A DNA stretch of 64,000 nt from an uncultured Chelatococcus sp. (GTDB taxonomy: Bacteria; Pseudomonadota; Alphaproteobacteria; Rhizobiales; Beijerinckiaceae): NCBI GenBank assembly GCA_937863995.1, contig CALMIK010000013.1:1-64000 (forward strand), written 5' to 3'. Position numbers and translations under genes: made by a program. The notes beneath the pieces are model-generated. The model had not been told where the DNA came from. It did no database searches and was given only the letters and a program-made list of their open reading frames with translations. Positions 57,020 to 64,000 of this stretch are shown piece after piece. How positions within the stretch are numbered: the stretch's first letter is position 1; each line of letters begins with the position of its first letter.

Positions 57020-57967
57020 ATGTCCGGCACCTCTATCGTCCGCCCCTTTTCACTCGGGCGCAACACCACCCTTGCAGGCATAGGGCTGATGGTGCTCGGC
57101 CTCTTTGTCTTCTCCGTCAACGACGTGATGGGGAAATGGCTCGTGGCGTCCTATTCCGTGGGACAGATCGTGCTGATCCGTTCCATTGCCGCGCTTGCCG
57201 TGCTGTCGCCGTTCATCCTGCGCGAGGGCGCGGCTTTTTTCCGCGTCGAGCGTCCACGGGTGCAGATTGCCCGCGCCATCTTCGCCACGGCTGATGTCGG
57301 CATGTTCTACTGGGCCGTCGCCTACCTGCCGCTGGCGGACGTGATGACGTTCTACCTCGCGGGGCCGATCTACGTCACCGCGATGGCCGCGCTGTTCCTC
57401 GGCGAGCGGGTGGGACCCGTGCGCTGGATCGCGGTGCTCGTCGGCTTCGGCGGCGTGCTCGTCGCGCTCGGGCCCTCCATTCTGCAGTTTTCCTGGCCGT
57501 CGCTGATCGCGCTTGGCGGCAGCCTGGGTTTCTCGGGCCTGATGGTGACCACGCGCCTCTCCCGTGGCGCCGGCGACGTGCAACTCGTGGGCTTCCAGAT
57601 CATCGCGGGCCTCATCTTCGGCATCGTCGCCGCCCCCTTCGCCTGGGTGACGCCGGATTCGACGGGCCTCGTCATGCTGGGCCTGCTCGGCATCGTCTCC
57701 ATGTTCGCTTTCGTGTGCGTGAATCGGGCCTTGAAGCTGGCGCCGGCCTCGGTGGTGGTGCCGTATCAGTACACGCTCATCGTCTGGGCGGTGGTGTTCG
57801 GCTATTTCATCTTCGATGAGCTTCCTCGGGCAACGACGCTGCTTGGCGCGGCGATCATCGTCGGCGCGGGTATTTTCCTGTTCCTGCACGAGCAGGCCCA
57901 GAAGCGCCAGCAGGCCAGAAGCGGAGAAAGCGCCATCGGCGACACGCCGCTGGAACCGCGCCCCTGA
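57020..57967 (+). CDS. EamA/DMT-family transporter
   Basis: About 315 residues with ten predicted helices in two EamA repeats. The first helix contains GLMVLGLFVFSVNDVMGKWL. The family exports small metabolites. The start is uncertain: ATG 57020 is used, and GTG 56966 would add 18 residues with a polar lead; neither has a good ribosome site. It is 48-100 bp after the phosphatase gene, so the two may be co-transcribed. Confidence 0.82.
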   Translation: MSGTSIVRPFSLGRNTTLAGIGLMVLGLFVFSVNDVMGKWLVASYSVGQIVLIRSIAALAVLSPFILREGAAFFRVERPRVQIARAIFATADVGMFYWAVAYLPLADVMTFYLAGPIYVTAMAALFLGERVGPVRWIAVLVGFGGVLVALGPSILQFSWPSLIALGGSLGFSGLMVTTRLSRGAGDVQLVGFQIIAGLIFGIVAAPFAWVTPDSTGLVMLGLLGIVSMFAFVCVNRALKLAPASVVVPYQYTLIVWAVVFGYFIFDELPRATTLLGAAIIVGAGIFLFLHEQAQKRQQARSGESAIGDTPLEPRP

Positions 57968-58054
57968 ACGCCGGGGCCGCCGCGATGACGGCGGCTATCG
58001 GTCGGGTATGCCAAAACATCGATCGCGAGTCCGCTGGCAGGCGCCCGGCCGGGG

Positions 58055-58104
58055 CGCCTTTTCTTCAAGCGAAGCGGTACCTGCTTAGCTTGAAAACGCT
58101 TTCG
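58055..58104. repeat. Dispersed palindromic repeat, right half (R3)
   Basis: GCGCCTTTTCTTCAAGCGAA and its partner TTAGCTTGAAAACGCTTTCG match the right half of the repeat at 12821-12870, with the AGCGGTA core conserved. It lies in the gap between the EamA and uracil-DNA glycosylase genes. Confidence 0.65.
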
Positions 58105-58216
58105 TCGGCAGCGCGCAAGATGCACGCGCCCAACCGGCCCGGCAGTCCTTTCTGCCGTCGGCACATCGGTTTTATCGAAAAGTGCGCGCTTTCCGGATTG
58201 ATGCTATAGAGAGCGC

Positions 58217-59050
58217 ATGTTCGATACTGCCGACAACGATCCGGCCTCCCGCGCAGCAATCGCCGCGCTGCTCGACTTCTATGTCGAGGCCGGCGTCGAC
58301 ACCGCCCTTGACGATCTTCCCGTAGACCGGTTTCGCGAAAGCGCCGAAGCGCGGGCGGCGGTGCCCGTGCGCCAGCCTGCTGCCCCCGCCGCGGAACCAC
58401 GGCAACCGGCAGCCGCGCCCCTGCAACTGATGGCCGTGGAGGGGGGCGACGATGCCGTGCGCGCCGCCAGCGACCTCGCCCGGGGAGCAGACAGCCTCGA
58501 TGCGTTGCGCGCCGCACTGGCAGGCTTCGAGGGCTGCGCGCTAAAAAAGACCGCGAAAAACCTGGTGTTCGCCGATGGAACGCCGCAGGCGCGGGTGATG
58601 TTCGTCGGCGAGGCGCCCGGGCGCGACGAGGATCTTCAAGGCAAGCCTTTCGTCGGCCGCTCGGGGCGTCTGCTCGACCTCATGCTGAAAGCAGTCGGCC
58701 TCGACCGCGCGGCCAACGCCTACATCGCCAATATCGTGCCGTGGCGTCCGCCCGGAAACCGCACCCCGACCCCGCAGGAGGCAGCAGCCTGCCATCCCTT
58801 CATCGCCCGGCAGATCGAGCTGTGCGACCCCGACGTTCTCGTCTGCCTGGGTGGCCCATCGGTGCAGGCGCTGCTTGGCGTCAAGGACGGCATTTTGCGC
58901 ACACGCGGGCGCTGGTTCACGTACAACACCGGCAAGCGCGATATTCGCGCGCTGGCAACGTTGCACCCCGCCTACCTGCTTCGCCAACCATTGCAGAAAC
59001 GCCTGGCGTGGCGGGATTTCAAGGCGCTGCGGAAAGCATTGGCCGAGTAA
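58217..59050 (+). CDS. Uracil-DNA glycosylase, family 4-like
   Basis: 277 residues; it removes uracil from DNA. The active-site motif GEAPGRDEDLQGKPFVGRSG spans 131-150, and the second motif is in ATLHPAYLLRQP. A Pro/Ala-rich linker (about 47-70) joins an N-terminal helix to the catalytic domain. The N-terminal CxxC that usually supplies two iron-sulphur ligands is reduced to FEGC with only Cys107, a change that may affect cluster binding. Confidence 0.85.
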   Translation: MFDTADNDPASRAAIAALLDFYVEAGVDTALDDLPVDRFRESAEARAAVPVRQPAAPAAEPRQPAAAPLQLMAVEGGDDAVRAASDLARGADSLDALRAALAGFEGCALKKTAKNLVFADGTPQARVMFVGEAPGRDEDLQGKPFVGRSGRLLDLMLKAVGLDRAANAYIANIVPWRPPGNRTPTPQEAAACHPFIARQIELCDPDVLVCLGGPSVQALLGVKDGILRTRGRWFTYNTGKRDIRALATLHPAYLLRQPLQKRLAWRDFKALRKALAE

Positions 59051-59131
59051 GAACATCTGCTGGCGCCAGGCCGCCGTAATTTCGCCATTGAATTTCCAGC
59101 GATCCGTGGTACTGTGCAGATATTGCTATGT

Positions 59132-59160
59132 TTGACTGAGTTTATATTTTTTTGATTTTT
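59132..59160 (+). promoter_or_regulatory. Promoter-like element of the SopB-like gene
   Basis: TTGACT (59132-59137), 17 bp, then ATTTTT (59155-59160), 71 bp before the start codon, within a strongly AT-rich stretch. It parallels the element before the lipase-like gene. No hrp-, PIP- or tts-type box was found by eye. Confidence 0.4.
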
Positions 59161-59230
59161 TCGGGCTTCACGACCGTTAGCCAAATTTCATGCTACCGCA
59201 CTTTTGCGATATTTATTGTGAGACATTGCG

Positions 59231-62194
59231 ATGAGCGCTTCCTTTGCATCCCCCGTCATGACCGGCGCCTCTTCTTCGGCGGCTGCGGCAGCTGGCCTTG
59301 GCATCGCAGTGCCCGCACAGCCATCCTTCACAGCGAACGACATCATCGCGGTTGCGGATTTTTACAACGATCATCTCGCAACCGATAAGTCGGCATCGTC
59401 AGACGTCAGGCGACAGGACAGAATCGCGAATGACGCGACCATGCTCGTCGGCGAGGCGCTCGACATCGTCGGCAACACGATGCCCGAGGATATCCGCTGC
59501 GCGCTGAACGTGATCATTGCCGCCGCACCCATTCTGGATGCCGTGCCGAAGCCCGGCGCCGACCTGCAAAAGTACATGACCGACCTGAAGGCGATCGAGA
59601 GCATGCTCGACCGTGGCGCGGCGTCCATCACCGGCGCGGTCGCAGGCCGGCCTGCGCAGGAAGATACGTTCCGGCACAAGCTCGCGGGGCTGCTGCAGGA
59701 GTTGAAGACCGAGGTCGCGGCCGCGCATCGCCATCGCGCCAACCAGCTTCCGCCGGCCGAAGCGTTCGTCTCCGGGAAGCACGAGGGCGGCATTGCCGGC
59801 CTGATCGCAACCGGCCTGAGCCTGCTGAAGCTGACGCCCGGAACCACCGAGCTGGCCCAGGACCTGAAAGCGCGGCTGGGGTCCATCCACACCGCAATCG
59901 AGAATGCTCTGAGCGCTCCCGATGACATTCCCCTGAGCCTGGATTCTCTGAGTGACGACGCCAGTTTCGACCGGGCGCTGAGCGATCGCGACGATCTCAT
60001 CGGCGCGCTCAAGTCCGTCAAGAAGCACATCGAAACGCGCATCAGCATCCTGACGCAGGACATCAACCTCAACACCCTGAGCCGCAAGGCGGTTTTCGAG
60101 GCAAAGACCTACTCAACGGCCGCCGCGATCGGCGTGATAGACCGGATATTGATCGATCAGGACGACGCCCTTTCCGTCACCAGCAAGGACGCACTCGAAC
60201 GCGCGAGGGCTGAGCTGGCGCATCGTCAGGAGGTGATGGGCTGGGAAGACGACGTCACCACGCTGACGAAGCATGAAATTCAGGCGATCATGGGTGGCAA
60301 GGGCAAGTACGAATACTGCCCGACCGCCGATCTGGAGAAAAGGGCGCCCAAGATCGCCGCCGCCATCGATGCCCTCGTGGACACCGTTATCTCACCGCCC
60401 GCAGGCCTCGACAGCGACGCTCCCGACTTCGACGACGCGTTGGGCGATGACGAACACGCGCCGCTGCTCCCGGCCGGACACCTGGATTCGGCCACCGACA
60501 TGCCCCTCGCCCCCTCGGGCCTGCCCCTGTCGTCGCCCGACGCGCGTGAGGAACACATCATGACGACGTTTCTGGACAAGCTGTTCACGAAACTCGACAT
60601 CGATCCCGGCCGGAAGCTTGACGGGCTTTATCGCAAGACCAAGATCGAGCTGCGCGATTGCGCCAACTGGTCCAACATCAGCCGCCCGGTTCAGCTCGTT
60701 CACGGCGGTCACATCCGCACGCTGACGAGCGAACTCGTTCCGCAGGCCGGCCTGCGCTACACCTCCGGCAGCCGCGCGCCCGTTTTTCCCGCGCTGGTCG
60801 ACGAGGAAACCGGCGCGCAGACCGGCGTGAACTGCCACCAGTCCGCCAACTACCGCCATCCCACCAACCTGGCGCAGACGCGGCTGCTGAACGAGCGCGG
60901 AGAGGAACTCTTCAACGCCACGCGCCACGGCACGCTGTCGGCCTATGACATCTCGTCGAATGCGCTGCTGGCCATGAGCGACGCCGAACTCGTGGCCGTG
61001 GCCACGTTCCTGTTCCCCGATACGGAAACCATCGCGGAAATCATTCCGCAAGCGCTGGCGGCACCGCATGACGACGATGATGACGACGCGACGGAACTCG
61101 ACGCGCTCATGCCGAACCTGCCGCCATCCGACGATGCGCGCGACGCCATCATAAGCCGGATCCGGACGGACAGCGAGGTTCGCGCCGTCTGCGCCGACAG
61201 GGTGAGGAAGACCGCTGCCGCGACCCGCGCGCGCGAGATCGCGTTGGCCGCCCTCGCCTGCCATCCCGAAAAGCTGCGGGCGGCGGAGGCCGGGCTGCCG
61301 GGCGTGTCGATCAGCATCAACACCATCAGCCTGCTGACCCCGGACACGATGCGCGGCATCGTCGGCTGGTTCAGGAACCAGAAGGGCGCCTCGACCGGCG
61401 GCGGCGACGAACTCGCCATGGTTCGCGACCAGTATCAGGCATGGGAACACCTGCGCCAACACGGGATCGAGGTAGAAGGCCCTGGTGGCAGCAAGGTGCG
61501 CGTCAACGTCGAGGTGAACGATTTCAATTTCGGCGTCAATGACATCGAGTATCTGTTCAGCTCTTCCGAGCGGGACGAGGTGCGCGAGCGCAACACCCGC
61601 GCCATGCAGACTGTCATCGGCGAGCTGGCCATCGACCCGACGGCGCCCATCGGCGGGCAGGTCGGCGAATGGCTGAAGGCGCATCCCTATGACCGCACGG
61701 CGGAAACGCTGGCGCATCAGATCGCGGATTTGTGGCACAGCGGCGCCTCGCAAAGCGCCGGCATCGAGCCTTACAAGCTGGTGACGCGGCTTGCAGTGCT
61801 CACGCACAAGATCGGCGTTCATCCCGACTTCAACTGCAAGAGCGGCAAGGACCGCACAGGCGAGCTCGATGTCGAGGCAAAGTACCTCGCGTGGATGATC
61901 GATATCACGGGTGAAGTGCCGGAGCCGGATATCGAGCGCGACGACGAGCAGCGCGGCAACTTCTATCGCCTCGCCATGGAAGGCGGCAACGTCGAGTTGC
62001 AGAAGCTGAACACCGGCGTGCCGGGATTCAAGCTGAAGGCAACCCCGAGGGTGCACAAGTTCTTCGGCTACTTCGAGGGCGGCCGCGAGCTGATGACCGC
62101 TATCACGCTCGACCGCACGAAAGACGACGAATGGGACATGCGCGGTGAAAGCATCCGCGCGTTCCAGGGGCTGGCCAGCTTCGAGGGCAGTTGA
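59231..62194 (+). CDS. SopB/IpgD-like phosphoinositide phosphatase; candidate secreted effector
   Basis: 987 residues, much longer than SopB. The first 25 are Ser/Ala-rich without a Sec signal; residues about 30-430 are mostly helical and unrecognised, ending in an Asp-rich linker. The C-terminal half carries both family signatures: FNFGVN at 765-770 and the phosphatase P-loop NCKSGKDRTG, with catalytic Cys869 and Arg875 (CX5R). RHGTLSAY near residue 571 also fits the family. A second Asp run is near 615-620. SopB-type enzymes dephosphorylate host inositol phospholipids after type III secretion. There is no secretion gene nearby, so the export route and host are unknown. Confidence 0.82.
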   Translation: MSASFASPVMTGASSSAAAAAGLGIAVPAQPSFTANDIIAVADFYNDHLATDKSASSDVRRQDRIANDATMLVGEALDIVGNTMPEDIRCALNVIIAAAPILDAVPKPGADLQKYMTDLKAIESMLDRGAASITGAVAGRPAQEDTFRHKLAGLLQELKTEVAAAHRHRANQLPPAEAFVSGKHEGGIAGLIATGLSLLKLTPGTTELAQDLKARLGSIHTAIENALSAPDDIPLSLDSLSDDASFDRALSDRDDLIGALKSVKKHIETRISILTQDINLNTLSRKAVFEAKTYSTAAAIGVIDRILIDQDDALSVTSKDALERARAELAHRQEVMGWEDDVTTLTKHEIQAIMGGKGKYEYCPTADLEKRAPKIAAAIDALVDTVISPPAGLDSDAPDFDDALGDDEHAPLLPAGHLDSATDMPLAPSGLPLSSPDAREEHIMTTFLDKLFTKLDIDPGRKLDGLYRKTKIELRDCANWSNISRPVQLVHGGHIRTLTSELVPQAGLRYTSGSRAPVFPALVDEETGAQTGVNCHQSANYRHPTNLAQTRLLNERGEELFNATRHGTLSAYDISSNALLAMSDAELVAVATFLFPDTETIAEIIPQALAAPHDDDDDDATELDALMPNLPPSDDARDAIISRIRTDSEVRAVCADRVRKTAAATRAREIALAALACHPEKLRAAEAGLPGVSISINTISLLTPDTMRGIVGWFRNQKGASTGGGDELAMVRDQYQAWEHLRQHGIEVEGPGGSKVRVNVEVNDFNFGVNDIEYLFSSSERDEVRERNTRAMQTVIGELAIDPTAPIGGQVGEWLKAHPYDRTAETLAHQIADLWHSGASQSAGIEPYKLVTRLAVLTHKIGVHPDFNCKSGKDRTGELDVEAKYLAWMIDITGEVPEPDIERDDEQRGNFYRLAMEGGNVELQKLNTGVPGFKLKATPRVHKFFGYFEGGRELMTAITLDRTKDDEWDMRGESIRAFQGLASFEGS

Positions 62195-62201
62195 GTCGGG
62201 A

Positions 62202-62232
62202 CATTTCGGCGCCTCAACGAAACGCCGAAATG
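62202..62232. repeat. Dispersed palindromic repeat, inverted left half (R4)
   Basis: CATTTCGGCG and CGCCGAAATG pair perfectly around CCTCAACGAAA. Read on the other strand, the loop TTTCGTTGAGG and the arm CATTTCGGCG match the repeat at 12768. It lies 7 bp after the SopB-like stop, between convergent genes, and likely terminates transcription. Confidence 0.65.
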
Positions 62233-62271
62233 ATCAGACAATCCGGTTTATATTTTTGGCTGCAACCCGGC

Positions 62272-62925
62272 CTATGCGGCCCGCTCGCGCAGCAGACGGG
62301 CGATGGCCGATTGAAGGGTCATCATGCCGTCGCCCGTGCGGCTCGACGTCGCGATGACGCTCGGATAGGCGGCAGGACGGCGAATGATGGCTTCCTCGAT
62401 CGTCCGAATACGTTCCGCGAGCGGCCCCGCGCCGATCGCATCCGCCTTGGTCAGCACGATCTGGTACGACACCGCTGCCTTGTCCAGGCTGTCGAGCACC
62501 TTGAGGTCATTGTCCTTGAGGCCATGACGCGCGTCGATCAGCACATAGACTCGCGCCAGATTGGCGCGTCCACGCAGATAAGCGTAGATGAGGTCGGTCC
62601 ATGCGGCGACCTTCTCCTTGCCCACGGCCGCATAGCCGTAGCCCGGCATGTCGACGAGGGTGAAGGCATCCTCCTGGCCTTCGCCGATGCGAAAGAAATT
62701 CAGTTCCTGGGTGCGGCCCGGCGTGCTCGATGTGCGCGCCAGTGCCTTGCGGCGGGTCAGCGCATTGACGAGGCTCGACTTGCCCACGTTTGAACGTCCG
62801 GCAAAGGCGATCTCGACGCCATGCATGGGCGGCAGGCCACCGAGTGACCCCGTGCCCCAGAAAAATTCTGCGGAGCCGGAAAACAGCTTGCGCGCGATAT
62901 CGTCGTATTCTGAAAGATCGGTCAT
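62272..62925 (-). CDS. engB: Ribosome biogenesis GTP-binding protein EngB (YihA/YsxC)
   Basis: 217 residues; it is needed for assembly of the large ribosomal subunit. The GTPase motifs are GRSNVGKSSLVNAL (about 43-56), TPGRTQELNFF, DMPGYGYA and TKAD. It is 67 bp downstream of yidC on the same strand, the usual order. The next gene in this conserved set, argB, is not adjacent. Confidence 0.94.
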   Translation of the reverse strand: MTDLSEYDDIARKLFSGSAEFFWGTGSLGGLPPMHGVEIAFAGRSNVGKSSLVNALTRRKALARTSSTPGRTQELNFFRIGEGQEDAFTLVDMPGYGYAAVGKEKVAAWTDLIYAYLRGRANLARVYVLIDARHGLKDNDLKVLDSLDKAAVSYQIVLTKADAIGAGPLAERIRTIEEAIIRRPAAYPSVIATSSRTGDGMMTLQSAIARLLRERAA

Positions 62926-62948
62926 ATTGCATATGTCGCAGGGTGAGT

Positions 62949-62977
62949 TGCACCGGCGCTGGATAGGCCCCGGTGCA
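62949..62977. other. Hairpin between yidC and engB
   Basis: TGCACCGG (62949-62956) and CCGGTGCA (62970-62977) form a perfect 8-bp stem in the 67-bp gap. It may moderate read-through from yidC into engB. Confidence 0.4.
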
Positions 62978-62992
62978 AACCCGCCCGCACGG

Positions 62993-64000
62993 TTACCCCT
63001 GCTTTGGTTCCTTTTTGCGGAACATCGAGCGCAAGTTGTCCCACAGCTCTATCTTCACGCCGTTCTTGTTCATGATGTAGCCCTGCTGGATGACCGACAG
63101 GGTGTTGTTCCACGACCAGTAGATCACAAGCCCGGCCGGGAACGACGCCAGCATGAAGGTGAACAGGATCGGCATCCACGTAAACATGGTCTGCTGGATC
63201 GGATCCGGGGGCGTCGGGTTCATCTTCATCTGGACGAACATCGTTACGCCCATGATGACAGGCCAGATGCCGATGATGAGGAACGGTCCAAGCACCGGCA
63301 CTTGCGACGGGTCCCAGGGAATCAGGCCGAAGAGCGTCAGGATCGGCAGCGGATCGGGCGCGGAAAGGTCCTTGATCCAGCCGAAGAACGGCGCATGACG
63401 CATTTCGATGGTGATGAACAGCACCTTATAGAGCGCGAAGAAAACAGGGATCTGCACCAGCATCGGCCAGCAGCCGGCGATTGGATTGATCTTTTCCTTC
63501 TTGTAGAGCTCCATAAGCGCCTGCTGCTGCTTGGCGCGGTCGTCCTTGTAGCGGTCGCGGATGGCGACCATCTCGGGCTGTACCGCCTTCATCTTCGCCA
63601 TGGAGGCGTAGGAGCGGTTGGCGAGCGGCAGGAACGCGAGCTTGACGAGCACGGTCACGATCAGGATCGCGACACCGAAGTTGCTGGTGAGCCGATAGAA
63701 GAAATCGAGCATCCAGAACATCGGCTTGGTGATGAAGTAGAACCAGCCCCAGTCGATCAGAAGGTCGAAATTCTTGATGCCGAGCGCGGTTTCGTACTGG
63801 GAGATGGCGCCCACTTCCTTGGCGCCTGCGAAGAAATGCACGCTATTCTCGATACGCGCGCCGGGCGCGAGCGCCTGGCCCGGGCCAAGCAGATCCGCCT
63901 GGTAGATAGGCTGACCACCTGCGCCGCTGCGCAGGGAGAAGCGCCCGGTATAGGGAGACTTCTGGCCCGGAATGAGCGCGGTCGCCCAGTATTTATCCGT
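62993..64000 (-). CDS. yidC: Membrane protein insertase YidC, C-terminal part (runs off the window)
   Basis: About 335 codons of the 3' part; the gene continues beyond position 64000. The reading frame is open through the edge, where it encodes the end of the periplasmic domain ([20 protein letters not shown]). The five-helix insertase core follows: [23 protein letters not shown], then [23 protein letters not shown], and [19 protein letters not shown] near the end. YidC inserts and folds inner-membrane proteins. It precedes engB as in most Hyphomicrobiales. Confidence 0.94.
   Translation of the reverse strand, partial: TDKYWATALIPGQKSPYTGRFSLRSGAGGQPIYQADLLGPGQALAPGARIENSVHFFAGAKEVGAISQYETALGIKNFDLLIDWGWFYFITKPMFWMLDFFYRLTSNFGVAILIVTVLVKLAFLPLANRSYASMAKMKAVQPEMVAIRDRYKDDRAKQQQALMELYKKEKINPIAGCWPMLVQIPVFFALYKVLFITIEMRHAPFFGWIKDLSAPDPLPILTLFGLIPWDPSQVPVLGPFLIIGIWPVIMGVTMFVQMKMNPTPPDPIQQTMFTWMPILFTFMLASFPAGLVIYWSWNNTLSVIQQGYIMNKNGVKIELWDNLRSMFRKKEPKQG

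Noticed and set aside
59051..59230. Type III promoter box (hrp, PIP or tts) before the SopB-like gene
   Set aside because: Looked for GGAACC-N16-CCAC and TTCG-N15-TTCG patterns by eye; none were convincing.
60392..62056. 554-codon open frame opposite the SopB-like gene
   Set aside because: It is a high-GC antisense shadow. The plus-strand protein carries recognisable catalytic motifs, while the minus-strand frame has no family features.

Overview
The window is high-GC DNA with densely packed, often 4-bp-overlapping operons. It carries a formaldehyde module (frmR / glutathione-dependent dehydrogenase / S-formylglutathione hydrolase), an alpha-type sitABCD metal importer, opgC, an AcuR/AcuI pair, and the housekeeping genes argB, ettA, engB and yidC. 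Together these suggest a free-living or host-associated alphaproteobacterium of the Hyphomicrobiales (Rhizobiales); the genus cannot be fixed from the sequence alone.

Layout. (1) 75-20906 is a catabolic block with two paralogous GntR/FCD regulators. A leftward operon encodes an M20 amidase, an aldehyde dehydrogenase, a ThDP enzyme and a polyamine-type ABC importer. Rightward genes encode an FMN alpha-hydroxy-acid dehydrogenase and a five-gene peptide-type ABC importer. A second leftward operon encodes an aminotransferase, an SDR protein and an alpha/beta hydrolase. The promoter regions of all these units contain the same TATGCATGCA-type element. (2) 21034-26412 holds small regulator/enzyme pairs: AraC, acuI with a TetR operator and acuR, and LysR with an aldo/keto reductase. 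(3) 26483-35707 is a leftward operon that looks like an aromatic meta-cleavage pathway (two-component flavin monooxygenase, extradiol dioxygenase, hydrolase, aldolase, BKACE, outer-membrane channel), divergent from a TetR gene. (4) 35974-48592 holds an acetate transporter, an Lrp/EamA pair, an enoyl-CoA hydratase, the formaldehyde operon, a GNAT/nitrilase pair, sitABCD and a cation/proton antiporter. (5) 48712-64000 contains argB, an SMR pump, opgC, tam, ettA, a phosphatase, a DMT exporter, a uracil-DNA glycosylase, engB and the 3' part of yidC.

The most unusual content lies in block 5. A 987-residue protein (59231-62194) carries both signature motifs of the SopB/IpgD family of phosphoinositide phosphatases, which are type III effectors in enteric pathogens. 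About 3.4 kb away, a lipase-3-like protein (54521-55858) has cysteine at the nucleophile position (GYCLG). Both genes have Ser/Ala/Gly-rich N-termini, and both are preceded by a similar TTGAC(A/T)-17 bp-ATTTT(C/T) promoter-like element. They lie inside what is usually a compact yidC-engB-argB neighbourhood in this order. No secretion apparatus is encoded in the window. A small family of dispersed palindromic repeats (four copies) also marks this region and the peptide-transporter operon.
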